DNA from: Brevibacillus centrosporus
GTDB lineage: Bacteria; Bacillota; Bacilli; Brevibacillales; Brevibacillaceae
DNA: 44,503 nucleotides
Direction: 5' to 3'
Assembly: GCF_003710815.1 (NCBI RefSeq)
Contig: NZ_RHHP01000048.1
Span: 1 to 44,503, forward strand
Below the pieces are notes generated by a model. The model was not told the origin of the DNA. It saw only the letters and a list, made by a program, of their open reading frames with translations, and did no database searches. Below are positions 18,010 through 27,175 of this stretch, piece after piece (within the stretch, counting starts at the first letter, position 1; the number at the start of each line of letters is the position of its first letter). The translations under genes were made by a program, and so were the position numbers.

Positions 18010-18732
18010 ATGTCACCTGTCTTCTGGATTATTCTACTATCTGCTGCAGCAGCAAGCAGTATCGGCGGGCTGCTGCTGTGCTTGCGCGCCTGGTCGGAAG
18101 AGGCCCTGTTTGCCATGATCAGCGCGGGGGCAGGCCTGCTCTTGGCGATAACGATACTGGATCTGCTTCCGCATGTGCTTGAAGGGGAAAATCACCGGAT
18201 GATGCCGTTTGTCCTGGTTGGTTTCGGGATGCTCTTTGCGATTGAAATGATCGGGAAGTCGGGAGGAGAGCTCGGCTCCACAGGAATGATTGGCGTGATG
18301 TCAGGATTTTTGATGCATGCATTTGTCGAGGGTGTATCGCTCACAGCAAGTATGCGGATGGATACGGAAGTCGGGATGTCTGTTTTGCTCGCGATGCTGC
18401 TGCACAAAATCCCGGATGGTGTGACCGTAGCGTCCTTGCTGCTCGCGGCGACCCGCTCTCGCCGAAAAGCATTTTGGGGGGCGACCTCCCTAGGGATTGC
18501 CACAATTGTCGGAGCGTGCAGCATGGGGGCCGTGGAGCGTATTTTTCCACCGGACTGGTCTCCGGTAATGCTGGCGATGACAACGGGTATCTTTTTATAT
18601 GTCTCAGCCAGTCACCTCGTTCCGTACATTCACCATGCGCGAAAAGCACAGCTGGGTGTTTACTTTTTTGGCGCGATTTTGGCGTATATGATGCTGGCAG
18701 CGTATTTATCCGGCGGCCATTCGCATGCATAA
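18010..18732 (+). CDS. ZIP family metal transporter
   Basis: A 240-aa membrane protein with about eight helices. The two metal-binding helices are visible as HAFVEGVSL and HKIPDGVTV, the ZIP family signature in helices IV and V. ZIP proteins carry zinc or other divalent cations towards the cytoplasm. The C-terminus is His-containing (GGHSHA). ATG 18010 follows AGGAGAGG. The gene has its own promoter and no obvious Zur box. Confidence 0.9.
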   Translation: MSPVFWIILLSAAAASSIGGLLLCLRAWSEEALFAMISAGAGLLLAITILDLLPHVLEGENHRMMPFVLVGFGMLFAIEMIGKSGGELGSTGMIGVMSGFLMHAFVEGVSLTASMRMDTEVGMSVLLAMLLHKIPDGVTVASLLLAATRSRRKAFWGATSLGIATIVGACSMGAVERIFPPDWSPVMLAMTTGIFLYVSASHLVPYIHHARKAQLGVYFFGAILAYMMLAAYLSGGHSHA

Positions 18733-18802
18733 ACGGAGCCTGAACTTGCCAGTCTAAGGAAAGAATGACTGGATGGACTGTGCAAGAAGGGGGCTGGAAC
18801 AA

Positions 18803-18964
18803 ATGAATGATAAACAGGGCGCGGGAGAGCTGGAGGAATTGATCATGCAGCGGCAGGCCGAGTTCCCGGAAATAGGCACTACCTTGAACCCGTTGGAGGA
18901 GCCTTGGTGGGGCTTTGACTTGTACGCAGACAATTCGACAGGGATCTCGTCTGACAGCGAATGA
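18803..18964 (+). CDS. Small acidic protein of unknown function
   Basis: A 53-aa ORF (MNDKQGAGELEEL...) with AAGGGGG 9 nt before ATG 18803. It is acidic and contains an aromatic patch (EEPWWGFDLY). It lies between the ZIP and fabI genes, in the same direction. The good ribosome site supports translation; no family is recognised. Confidence 0.55.
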   Translation: MNDKQGAGELEELIMQRQAEFPEIGTTLNPLEEPWWGFDLYADNSTGISSDSE

Positions 18965-19045
18965 TAGTGGAAATCTGTCCCATTTCTCACTCTCGTAACC
19001 GTGGACAAGATCGGTTATAATGTGGGATAAGTTGGAAGGGGGCAG

Positions 19046-19828
19046 ATGCGTACTATGAATACATTGTTAGAGGGGAAAAACATCGTAATCATGGGAGTGG
19101 CTAACCATCGCAGCATTGCTTGGGGAATCGCCCAATCACTTCACAAGGCTGGTGCCAACCTGATCTTTACTTACCAGGGAGAACGTCTGCGTGAAAACGT
19201 GGCCGAGCTGTCTGCCAAGCTGGGCAAGGAGTCGCTGCTGGTCAATTGTGACGTGACAAAGGATGAGGACGTAGAGGCAGCCTTTGGCGTAATTCGCGAA
19301 CAAGTCGGTGTCATTCATGGACTGGCTCACTGCATCGCCTTTGCCAAAACAGAAGAGCTGGAGGGCGAGTATGTCAATACGTCCCGTGATGGCTACGCGC
19401 TTGCACAGGATATCAGTGCCTATTCGCTGGTTGCGGTGGCACGCGCAGCTCGTCCGCTAATGACAGAAGGCGGCAGCATCGTCACCATGACGTATCTGGG
19501 AGGAGAGCGTGCAGTTGCGAATTACAACGTGATGGGCGTAGCCAAAGCTGCTCTGGATGCATCTGTTCGTTATTTGGCAAATGATTTGGGCAAGGAAAAC
19601 ATCCGCGTCAACGCGATATCGGCTGGCCCGATCCGTACACTTGCCGCTAAAGGAATCCGTAATTTTAATGCCGTCCTCAAGGAAATTGAAGAAAAAGCTC
19701 CTCTTCGGCGCACGATTGATCAATCCGAGGTAGGGGATACGGCGTTGTTTTTGTTCAGTAATCTGTCCCGCGGGATTACGGGAGAGATTCTGCACGTGGA
19801 TGCAGGCTACAGCATCGTGGCTGGTTAA
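19046..19828 (+). CDS. fabI: Enoyl-[acyl-carrier-protein] reductase FabI
   Basis: A 260-aa NAD(P)H-dependent reductase that completes each elongation cycle of fatty acid synthesis. The N-terminal IVIMGVANHRSIAWGIA is the divergent Rossmann motif of FabI. The catalytic pair Tyr160-x6-Lys167 lies in NYNVMGVAK, and Tyr150 is in place. It follows Bacillus FabI almost residue for residue through ENIRVNAISAGPIRTLAAKGI. ATG 19046 or 19055 could serve; AAGGGGG precedes both. A TATAAT at 19016-19021 is the likely -10. No FapR operator was seen. Confidence 0.96.
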   Translation: MRTMNTLLEGKNIVIMGVANHRSIAWGIAQSLHKAGANLIFTYQGERLRENVAELSAKLGKESLLVNCDVTKDEDVEAAFGVIREQVGVIHGLAHCIAFAKTEELEGEYVNTSRDGYALAQDISAYSLVAVARAARPLMTEGGSIVTMTYLGGERAVANYNVMGVAKAALDASVRYLANDLGKENIRVNAISAGPIRTLAAKGIRNFNAVLKEIEEKAPLRRTIDQSEVGDTALFLFSNLSRGITGEILHVDAGYSIVAG

Positions 19829-19843
19829 TAACGATACATGCAT

Positions 19844-19900
19844 AACAGGCTCACCTTTCGCGCACACTTTACGTAAATGCGAGGAAGGGAGCCTGTTTTT
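19844..19900 (+). terminator. Terminator of fabI
   Basis: A long imperfect hairpin anchored by AACAGGCTC and GAGCCTGTT, with a run of five T. It lies between convergent fabI and the helicase gene. Confidence 0.8.
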
Positions 19901-19963
19901 ATGTTTCCATTAATTACAAATATGGAAGAATTTTTAATTTACATGGGTGGCGGCTTTCAGTAC

Positions 19964-22300
19964 CTACCTGCCCATTTCAGCGACGAAGCGGGAGATCCTG
20001 GTTTTTCTTCCGAAGCGTTCGCGGGGGATGCCGATGCACAAGCTGTGACGGGCCCGGGTAATCGCGACGTATAGGAGTCTTCGCTCTTCCTCCAGCGCTG
20101 CGTTCCCACCTTTTCGCAGCTCGTCCAGCGTGTATTCGTGGGGCAAGGCGCCTTCGACGAGGTCCGGCAAAAAGACATGATCGTACTCCAGCCCTTTTGC
20201 CCGGTGAATACTAAGTACATGAACAGCTTCTTCCGGGAGTGGCCGCTGCGTGCGCCACTCTTTTTCCCGTTGAGTCATTTGGTCGATGTAGGTGAGAAAA
20301 TCAGCGACAGTCGCATGTCGCTTGGAAGCGGCCAGCAATTGCTGCAGCTCGTCTGCCCAGCGATCTTTGCCGTCTTCGCGGTTCTTTGCCCGCTTTTTTA
20401 AATAATCGCGAAGCTTGCCATCCTCGTAGATGAGCTCCAGTGCCTGGGCAGCTGAGCCTTCACGGCAGGAGGTCAGGATGTCCATCACGGTTTGCAGATG
20501 CTTGCGCTGGTAAGGCTTGAGCTGAGCCTGATTGGGCAGGACGTGAAGAATCGGCACATCCTCCAAAATCGCCTGACTGCGCAGGGCATTCCACATCTCA
20601 TGAGAAATGTAGAGCGTGGGTAAAACTTCCTTCAGGGCATCCGAATCGTCAGGATTCTGCGCGAGGCGCAAATAGGCAAGTGTCCAGCGCACCGTTTGCC
20701 TTTGATAAAAGGAATCCTCTTCTTGAGTGTAGTGAAATGGAATCCCTGCTTCACTCAAACGCTCCAGGATTGGACGCGCGGATTCATTGGTGCGATACAG
20801 GATCGCGCATTCACCGAGCAGCGCCCCTTGCTCTTGGCGATGAATGATTTCATCGACGATCCGGGATGCTTGCTCTTCTTCGTCCTCTGGTTCAAATAAA
20901 TACGCATCACCTTCTTCGTGATGGAAGGAGCGGCATTCCTTTTCCCAGCGTTCCCGGTTGTGGCCAATCAGCGAATAGCCGAGACTGACGATGGACGAGT
21001 GCGAGCGGTAATTGACCTCGAGGGTGATCGTTTGCGCTTCGGGAAAATCTTTGGTGAAGCCCAGTATGTACTGCGGATCACTTCCGCGAAAGCCGTAGAT
21101 GGACTGATCGTCATCGCCAATGACACACAGATTGTTGTGAGGAGCAGCGAGCAGCTTGACCGTCTCGTACTGAATCCGGTTAATATCCTGAAACTCGTCG
21201 ATCATCACATGGGTAATTCGATCCTGGTAACGCTTCAGCAGCGTAGAATCCTCCCGCAGCATTTCGTAGCAGCCGATCAGCATGTCGTCAAAATCAAACC
21301 AGTTATGCTTTCGCTTTGCTTCCTCGTAGAGCGGGTAGAGCTGCTGGGCCTGCTTTTCCGTATCGCTCTCGGGCTCGCGGTAGGCGACATCGTGCGGCAG
21401 GAGGTACTCGTTTTTCCAGCGGCTAATCACGCCGAGAGCGTCCAGCGCTTCGTTTTCTTTTAGCGCCAGTAAGTCATCATGTCCCAAAAGCACGCCAGTT
21501 TCTCGTAGCAGACGCCATTTTTGCCATTCCTTTTTCAAGAGGCGCTGCTGATCCCAGCGAGCGGGCTGATGATGCAGAAGCATGCGGTAAAAAATGCTGT
21601 GGAACGTACCTGCGACAAGCTCGCGGGCTTGGCTTGGCAGCAGCTGCCGTGCGATGCGTTGGCGGATTTCCTCGGCTGCCTTTGTCGTAAAGGTGACCAC
21701 CAAAATCTGTTTCGGCTCGATTCCTTTATCCTGTATGAGATGAGCTGTACGAGCCGTCATGACTCGAGTCTTGCCACTGCCCGCACCAGCCAAAATGAGC
21801 AGAGGACCCTCGGTCGTATGAACGGCTTGTTGCTGTCCGGGGTGCAGGCTTTCGTTACGCTTTTGTTCTGCGAGATGCTGGATGCTCTTTTTTGGCGTCA
21901 GCCTTTTCCGAAAGATCGGCGGCTTGGGAGCAGGGGAAGGTACAGTTGCGCTTTTGCCGATACTGCGTTTTTTCGGCATGCGAAAAGAACCGATCATCGG
22001 GTCCTCTGTCGTCTCTACTTCTTCCGGCTTGTCCACAACGGCTGTGGCAGCGGCGACCTGCTCCTGCACGAGCAGCCATTCTGGTCCGGACGCTTCTTCC
22101 AAAGACAAGCCAGAGCAATCCACATCCTCGGCGTGCGCAAAGTACGGTTCAAACGTAACACCAGCAATCAGACGCAGTGGGAATGCACAGACTGGACAGC
22201 GAATTTGATCCTGTCGCGCTGCCATACGCCAAAAGGGGATGCGGTTGTAGGTTTCCGGTTGCAGCAGGATAGGTTTATTGTCGAGAAAGGCATGTTTCAT
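19964..22300 (-). CDS. UvrD-family DNA helicase with CoiA-like N-terminal zinc finger (YjcD-like)
   Basis: A 778-aa superfamily 1 helicase. Residues about 30-64 form a probable zinc finger, with Cys35, Cys38, His56 and Cys62 (CPVC ... YFAHAEDVDC), resembling the N-terminus of CoiA-type nucleases. After a charged linker come the Q motif (LHPGQQQAV), Walker A GAGSGKT near 172, the DEFQD motif II, GDDDQSIYGFRG motif III, and VAITRARHSL motif VI. It probably unwinds DNA during repair, like PcrA/UvrD, but is a distinct paralogue close to B. subtilis YjcD. ATG 22300 follows GAGGTG at 8 nt. Confidence 0.9.
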   Translation of the reverse strand: MKHAFLDNKPILLQPETYNRIPFWRMAARQDQIRCPVCAFPLRLIAGVTFEPYFAHAEDVDCSGLSLEEASGPEWLLVQEQVAAATAVVDKPEEVETTEDPMIGSFRMPKKRSIGKSATVPSPAPKPPIFRKRLTPKKSIQHLAEQKRNESLHPGQQQAVHTTEGPLLILAGAGSGKTRVMTARTAHLIQDKGIEPKQILVVTFTTKAAEEIRQRIARQLLPSQARELVAGTFHSIFYRMLLHHQPARWDQQRLLKKEWQKWRLLRETGVLLGHDDLLALKENEALDALGVISRWKNEYLLPHDVAYREPESDTEKQAQQLYPLYEEAKRKHNWFDFDDMLIGCYEMLREDSTLLKRYQDRITHVMIDEFQDINRIQYETVKLLAAPHNNLCVIGDDDQSIYGFRGSDPQYILGFTKDFPEAQTITLEVNYRSHSSIVSLGYSLIGHNRERWEKECRSFHHEEGDAYLFEPEDEEEQASRIVDEIIHRQEQGALLGECAILYRTNESARPILERLSEAGIPFHYTQEEDSFYQRQTVRWTLAYLRLAQNPDDSDALKEVLPTLYISHEMWNALRSQAILEDVPILHVLPNQAQLKPYQRKHLQTVMDILTSCREGSAAQALELIYEDGKLRDYLKKRAKNREDGKDRWADELQQLLAASKRHATVADFLTYIDQMTQREKEWRTQRPLPEEAVHVLSIHRAKGLEYDHVFLPDLVEGALPHEYTLDELRKGGNAALEEERRLLYVAITRARHSLCIGIPRERFGRKTRISRFVAEMGR

Positions 22301-22328
22301 CAAGGACACCTCAGGTTGATAGTAAGAA

Positions 22329-22364
22329 TGAAAGAAGAAGTGCCCCCTGGCCGCAGGGGACACT
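22329..22364 (-). terminator. Terminator of the CorC-type gene
   Basis: Stem AGTGCCCCCTG with CAGGGGACACT; on the minus strand it is followed by TTCTTCTTTC. It also separates this gene from the helicase gene downstream. Confidence 0.75.
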
Positions 22365-22382
22365 TGCCAACTTGTTGTGTCA

Positions 22383-23747
22383 TTAGGATTGGGCGTGCAA
22401 GAGCACGTTATCTTCGGGATGGGCTGCGGATTCCTCTTCACCAACGTAGGAAATGCCTACACGGGTGATGCGATGGTTTTCCAGCTCGCTGATTGTGAAG
22501 CGATAGCCCTGGTACAAAACGGCTTTTCCGTGTCCTACTTCCTCATTCAATTGGCTGTAGAGCCAGCCGGCAATGGTATCAACTTCATCAGACACCACTT
22601 CAATCGTAATGTAGTCGTTAAGCTCTGTCAAAAGCGTTTTTCCGGAAACGGACAACTCGTTGTTCGAGCTTTCCTCAATCTCGGGCCGTTCATTGTCATC
22701 AAATTCATCTTTAATGTCGCCCACGATTTCTTCCAGAATGTCTTCCATGGTCAAAATGCCAGCTGTGCCCCCGTACTCATCGATGACGATGGCGAGCTGA
22801 GAACGCCGCTTCTGCATCAGCCGCAGTACATGGCTGATTTCCATGGACTCCGGCACGGTCAAAAGCGGGCGTAGGAAGTCTTTGAGCTCCGCTTTTCCTG
22901 TAGTCAATGCGGAAAGGTAAAAGTCTGAGGTATGGACAAACCCGATCAACCGGTCTTTATCCTCATGGGCAACGGGAAAGCGGGAGTGGCGCGAATCTCT
23001 CATGATTTCCAAATTTTCATCGAATGTATTGTCGTCGTACAGACAGATCATATCGATACGAGGAATCATGATTTCCCGGGCAAGTCGTTCCGAAAACTCA
23101 AAGACATTATCAACGAGGGCAAGCTCCGTCTGGTCAATATGGCCACTCTTGTGGCTTTGTGTGACAAGCAGGCGAATTTCCTCTTCCGTATGAGCAGACT
23201 CGTTCTCGGATGCAGGCTCGATGCCCAGCCGTCGGATGAAGAGATTGGCGGCGCCGTTCAACAGCCAGATCAACGGATAGCTGATCTTGTAAAAAAACAT
23301 GAGCGGTCCTGCTGTCCACAGAGAGGTTGCTTCTGCTTTTTGAATGGCAAGAGACTTGGGTGCCAGCTCTCCCAAAACGATGTGCAAAAACGTGATGATC
23401 GCAAAGGCAATAGCCAGCGAGATCGGGCCTTCCAAATAAAGCGGCAGATGAAAAAATGCCATCATGGGTTCGACATAATGGGCGATCGCAGGCTCACCAA
23501 CCCAGCCTAATCCGAGCGAAGCCAGCGTAATGCCGAGCTGGCAGGCAGAAAGATAGGCATCCAATTGCTGGGTGACCGTTTGCGCGTAGCGGGCGGATTT
23601 GTGATTGCCTTCGCTGACGAGCTGGGCCAATCGGGTTTGGCGGACTTTTACTAACGAGAATTCTGCTGCGACGAAAAAACCGTTCAAGAAAACCAAAAAC
23701 AGCACGAGCAGCAGATTCAGCGTAAGCTCCCCTATCGGACTCTCCAA
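22383..23747 (-). CDS. Hemolysin C/CorC-type CNNM transporter with CBS domains
   Basis: A 454-aa membrane protein. A CNNM/DUF21 domain with three to four helices (about 1-190) is followed by a CBS pair (about 205-325, including MIPRIDMICLY and VIDEYGGTAGILTMEDILEEIVGDI) and a C-terminal CorC_HlyC domain (about 345-430). Relatives such as B. subtilis YhdP/MpfA act in magnesium efflux, with the CBS pair sensing nucleotide. TTG 23747 follows AGGAGG at 5 nt. A SigA-like promoter lies at 23870-23899. Confidence 0.92.
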   Translation of the reverse strand: MESPIGELTLNLLLVLFLVFLNGFFVAAEFSLVKVRQTRLAQLVSEGNHKSARYAQTVTQQLDAYLSACQLGITLASLGLGWVGEPAIAHYVEPMMAFFHLPLYLEGPISLAIAFAIITFLHIVLGELAPKSLAIQKAEATSLWTAGPLMFFYKISYPLIWLLNGAANLFIRRLGIEPASENESAHTEEEIRLLVTQSHKSGHIDQTELALVDNVFEFSERLAREIMIPRIDMICLYDDNTFDENLEIMRDSRHSRFPVAHEDKDRLIGFVHTSDFYLSALTTGKAELKDFLRPLLTVPESMEISHVLRLMQKRRSQLAIVIDEYGGTAGILTMEDILEEIVGDIKDEFDDNERPEIEESSNNELSVSGKTLLTELNDYITIEVVSDEVDTIAGWLYSQLNEEVGHGKAVLYQGYRFTISELENHRITRVGISYVGEEESAAHPEDNVLLHAQS

Positions 23748-23869
23748 GCATGCCTCCTACCTCCCGCGGTGCGAAAGGAGGAGAACTCACCTCCGTCTGA
23801 TTGAAAATATGGTAATTCCAATGTACGATTGAAAGCTTGCAAACATTCGTATCTTCCTTGTTACAGGAT

Positions 23870-23899
23870 AGTATACCAATAGGTCAGCCGAACAGTCAA
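23870..23899 (-). promoter_or_regulatory. SigA-type promoter of the CorC-type gene
   Basis: On the minus strand TTGACT and TATACT are separated by 18 bp. Confidence 0.6.
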
Positions 23900-24001
23900 A
23901 ACGTTCCGACTCCGTAGTGTGCATTCCAAAGCGGATGGGACATACCCGTAGATTCTGTGTCATACACATAAACGAGCTCTAGATGAAAGGAGGGGAGGAG
24001 C

Positions 24002-24751
24002 ATGTATTGGCTGACCAAAATGATGGCTGTCCTGGCAGGCAGTATTCTGGTTGCAGTAGGCGTAAATCTGTTTTTGGTTCCTCATCGGCTGATGGATGGA
24101 GGCATGATCGGAATCGGTTTGCTGGCCACCTACTATATGAAATGGCCGCCGGGACTCGTCATGATTTTCGTCAGTATCCCGGTGTATATCCTCGTATTTT
24201 TTTGCGATCGGCGCTTGTTCTTTCACAGCTTCCACGGGATGCTCATCTCCTCCTTCTTCATCGATATTTTGTCTGTGCTGCGAGAGTGGAACCATTGGTC
24301 GACAGCCAGCTCATCCATCACGGGCGGCGTTTTGATTGGAATGGGGATTGGGCTAATGCTTGCTTACGAAACGAATACGGGCGGAACGGACCTGCTCGCA
24401 CAATTCCTCGCCAGGCGATTTCACATGCGCGTCGCTCTGCTGATTTTGTTTATCGATGGATTGATTGTTGCCTGCTCCTTTCAGACGATTGGTGCAGAAA
24501 GGACCGTATTTTCTCTGCTTACGATCATCGCAGTGGCTGCGACTACGCACATGTTTAGTGGACTTAGGGGCAAGCGTCCACCATATACCATTTTGGGACC
24601 GCTTGTTTCCAAAGCCAGCAGTGAGCGCATCGCGTTCGGTTCGAGCAGAACCCTTCGTACACATGCTCCACAGCCGATCTCCTATAGCTACATGGAGAAG
24701 GGGGAAGGGAAGGGGAAATTTATGGAGAAAATAAATAGGAAATCGAAATGA
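24002..24751 (+). CDS. YitT family membrane protein, lacking the DUF2179 domain
   Basis: A 249-aa protein with five to six hydrophobic helices of the DUF161/YitT family (GSILVAVGVNLFLVPHRLMDGGMIGIGLL; TNTGGTDLLAQFL). Usual YitT proteins are about 280 aa and end in a soluble DUF2179 domain. Here the last 60 residues are instead a basic, Ser/Gly/Lys-rich tail (YMEKGEGKGKFMEKINRKSK). The function of the family is unknown. ATG 24002 follows AAAGGAGG. The next gene starts 15 nt downstream. Confidence 0.83.
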   Translation: MYWLTKMMAVLAGSILVAVGVNLFLVPHRLMDGGMIGIGLLATYYMKWPPGLVMIFVSIPVYILVFFCDRRLFFHSFHGMLISSFFIDILSVLREWNHWSTASSSITGGVLIGMGIGLMLAYETNTGGTDLLAQFLARRFHMRVALLILFIDGLIVACSFQTIGAERTVFSLLTIIAVAATTHMFSGLRGKRPPYTILGPLVSKASSERIAFGSSRTLRTHAPQPISYSYMEKGEGKGKFMEKINRKSK

Positions 24752-24766
24752 AATGAGGGAAGCTTC

Positions 24767-25708
24767 TTGTCTGCCCCTATGCCAGAAATGATTACGGAGC
24801 GTGTCGGTTTTTTTCCCGGTCACGTCAATATTGGCCTGGTCCTCGGAAACCATGGTGCGATCCTGATCGACTCAGGTCTGGATTCCCAAACAGCTAAGAA
24901 AATAAAGAAGGGACTGGACGCGATCGCCCAGCCCTTGTCTGCCGTTATTCAAACGCATGCTCATGCCGATCACTTCGGTGGCAACGCCTACCTGCTCGGA
25001 TGCTGGCCAGAAGCGAAGGTATACGCACCACCGTTGGAAGAAGCGATTATCCGATACCCAATCCTCGAACCGATCTACCTGAATATGGGGGCTGAACCGC
25101 TCGCCGATCTGCGAAACAAGTTTTTGCTTGCCCCAGCTTCGCGGGTGGACCATCTCCTTCCTGTGGAGGGTGATATCGAGATTGACGGTGTGGTGTTTTC
25201 CATCCTTTCTCTGCCGGGGCACAGCTGGCAACAAGTGGGCGTTGTATGTGAGGAGATCTGTTTTGCCGCCGACAGCTATTTGGGGGAAGACATATTGGAT
25301 AAGCACAAACTGCCGTTTCTTGTCGATGCATATGAGACGATTGCCAGTCTGGAAAAGCTGCATGCGTCCAGCTACAAAGGCTACATACCTGGACACGGAC
25401 CTTACACCACCTCCTCTCATGGTGCGGTAACCAAAAACATCGAGCTCCATCACAAAATCTATCAAGAGATCGAAGAATTGCTGCAGGATGAGAACACGCT
25501 GGAAGAGGCATTGGCTCGCCTTTGTGAGCGTTTACACATTTCCATAGAGAACGCCTCTAGCTATGTACTGTTTCGAACGGCGTTCATGGGCTATTTAGTA
25601 GGACTGCATAAACAAGGGAGAGTTGTCTATCGGTTTGTCCAAAATAGATGGTTGTGGAGGAAGACAGAGTTGCTTGATCAGGACGGTGCAGATGGGGAAG
25701 AGAGGTAG
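24767..25708 (+). CDS. Metallo-beta-lactamase fold hydrolase
   Basis: A 313-aa MBL-fold enzyme. The metal site is complete: HAHADH at residues 64-69, His in PGHSWQQ near 155, Asp in AADSY near 170, and His in PGHGP. A helical C-terminal extension (about 225-300) resembles the winged-helix tail of glyoxalase II-like or LACTB2-like hydrolases. TTG 24767 is 8 nt after GAGGG. It is probably co-transcribed with yitT. The substrate is unknown. Its last 31 nt overlap the end of the convergent gene. Confidence 0.88.
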   Translation: MSAPMPEMITERVGFFPGHVNIGLVLGNHGAILIDSGLDSQTAKKIKKGLDAIAQPLSAVIQTHAHADHFGGNAYLLGCWPEAKVYAPPLEEAIIRYPILEPIYLNMGAEPLADLRNKFLLAPASRVDHLLPVEGDIEIDGVVFSILSLPGHSWQQVGVVCEEICFAADSYLGEDILDKHKLPFLVDAYETIASLEKLHASSYKGYIPGHGPYTTSSHGAVTKNIELHHKIYQEIEELLQDENTLEEALARLCERLHISIENASSYVLFRTAFMGYLVGLHKQGRVVYRFVQNRWLWRKTELLDQDGADGEER

Positions 25709-26040
25709 TCAGCGATTTCCGCAAGCTTGTGCTCAGCAGCTTCGCGGACAGCTTTGGGAATGAAAAATACTTCCTCGGAAGCGGAGTTCATGTAAAATTT
25801 TGCTTCCAAGTAGGGATGCCCCAGCTTGACAGTCAGCTCGCCTTTACCAGTCGTCGTGTTGGCGAAGTTCGTAGGAATTCGTAAAAAGTACGTACTGCTG
25901 CTGGCTGAGTCGTACATGACGACATCATACGTGGGTGTGGCGTCCCCAGCGGAGCGTGAAAAGCCTTGCAGTCGGAGCATCTTGTCGACATAGGAGAGCG
26001 GCTGCACGACACCTGTCAGGGTTTTGTTTTTTAACCGCAT
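25678..26040 (-). CDS. Small protein, probably YugN-like family
   Basis: A 120-aa soluble protein. The pattern YDVVMYD...TYFLRIP...VKLGHPYLEAKFY resembles the YugN-like family (PF08868), whose role is unknown; the match is from memory of the pattern and is tentative. AGGAGG sits directly against ATG 26046, so ATG 26040 (spacing 6) is the likely start. The 3' end overlaps the convergent MBL gene by 31 nt. Confidence 0.75.
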   Translation of the reverse strand: MRLKNKTLTGVVQPLSYVDKMLRLQGFSRSAGDATPTYDVVMYDSASSSTYFLRIPTNFANTTTGKGELTVKLGHPYLEAKFYMNSASEEVFFIPKAVREAAEHKLAEIADYLSSPSAPS

Positions 26041-26147
26041 GGACATCCTCCTCGATTCAACCTGTAAGAAATCGGGTTTGATTACATCCTATGTAGATGC
26101 ATCGCAATTCAGACTTCTGGAAAAAGAAAAGAAGGAGTGGAATTTCC

Positions 26148-26999
26148 ATGATTACCCATGCAGATTTGCATACCCATACCAAAGCCTCGGATGGTACATG
26201 TGATCCGGCTGAAAACGTACGACTTGCCAAGGAGGCGGGACTTGCCGCTGTCGCTATCACAGACCACGATACCGTAGCGGGAGTACCATCCGCACGGAAA
26301 GCAGCAGAAGAGCTCGGGATCGAAGTTATTCCCGGTATAGAAGTCAGCTCCGTAGGGCGGGGACAAGACATTCACGTCCTCGGCTACTTTGTCCCTTATG
26401 AAGATGAAGCGTTTCAGGAGCGATTGGTTAGCCTGCGGGAAACGCGCCACGAAAGAAATCAGCTGCTCATTGCGCGGCTGCAGGAGCTGGGGATCCCGAT
26501 TACGCTGGAAAATGTGTACCGACGCAAGCAGGGCACTGATAAAAATATCGGCCGACCCCATATTGCGGAGGAGCTGATCGAGCTGGGAGTGGTAGCGTCA
26601 ATCGATGAGGCGTTTGCGAAGTACCTGGGGAAAGAAGGGGCAGCCTATGTAAACCCTCCGAGAATCACTCCGCAACAAGCCATTACCTTGATCAAGGATG
26701 CAGGGGGTGCAGCGGTTCTGGCGCATCCCGGTCTGTACGATGCAGATGATCTGGTAGAGGAGCTGATTGCCTTTGGTTTGGACGGTATTGAGGTCAATCA
26801 CCCTGACAATGATCCTGATCAGCGTGCTCGTTACACGGCTTGGGCAAATGAGCATGGCCTTGTGATCACAGGAGGCTCAGACTTCCACGGATGGCGAGGA
26901 GAAGAGCCGTTTCATGCGATGCTTGGAACGCATACGGCACCGATGGAAGCCGTTGAAAAGCTGCGGGAGATTGCGGTGGGGAGAAAAGCTCAGAAATAA
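26148..26999 (+). CDS. PHP-domain phosphoesterase (YciV/TrpH, RNase AM-like)
   Basis: A 283-aa enzyme of the polymerase-and-histidinol-phosphatase superfamily. Metal motifs are visible: HTH at residues 8-10 with ASDGT, ITDHDT, GIEVSS, an internal His in AHPGL, and GSDFHG at the C-terminus. YciV/TrpH relatives hydrolyse 3',5'-bisphosphonucleotides and trim RNA 5' ends. ATG 26148 follows AAGGAGTGG at 8 nt. Length matches the family. A terminator lies 14 nt after the stop. Confidence 0.9.
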   Translation: MITHADLHTHTKASDGTCDPAENVRLAKEAGLAAVAITDHDTVAGVPSARKAAEELGIEVIPGIEVSSVGRGQDIHVLGYFVPYEDEAFQERLVSLRETRHERNQLLIARLQELGIPITLENVYRRKQGTDKNIGRPHIAEELIELGVVASIDEAFAKYLGKEGAAYVNPPRITPQQAITLIKDAGGAAVLAHPGLYDADDLVEELIAFGLDGIEVNHPDNDPDQRARYTAWANEHGLVITGGSDFHGWRGEEPFHAMLGTHTAPMEAVEKLREIAVGRKAQK

Positions 27000-27013
27000 C
27001 CGTGCAAATGAAA

Positions 27014-27064
27014 ACAGCAGCAGCCATGGACCAGATCATCAAGTCCAGACTCCTGCTGTTTTTT
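27014..27064 (+). terminator. Terminator of the PHP gene; second copy of the repeated hairpin type
   Basis: Stem ACAGCAGCAG with CTCCTGCTGT and a run of six T. Its loop and stem resemble the hairpin at 12356-12402. Confidence 0.8.
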
Positions 27065-27175
27065 GAACGAACGATTCCGGGTAAGCCAAGTCCTCGATCT
27101 GATTAACCAATCATCAGTGGGCACTCGTGCAATCCGTTACAAAGGGTGGACGAGGTTTCGCCATTTGAGTGGGGA

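Noticed and set aside
18961..19045. FapR operator upstream of fabI
   Set aside because: No TTAGTACCT-type inverted repeat is present around the TATAAT.
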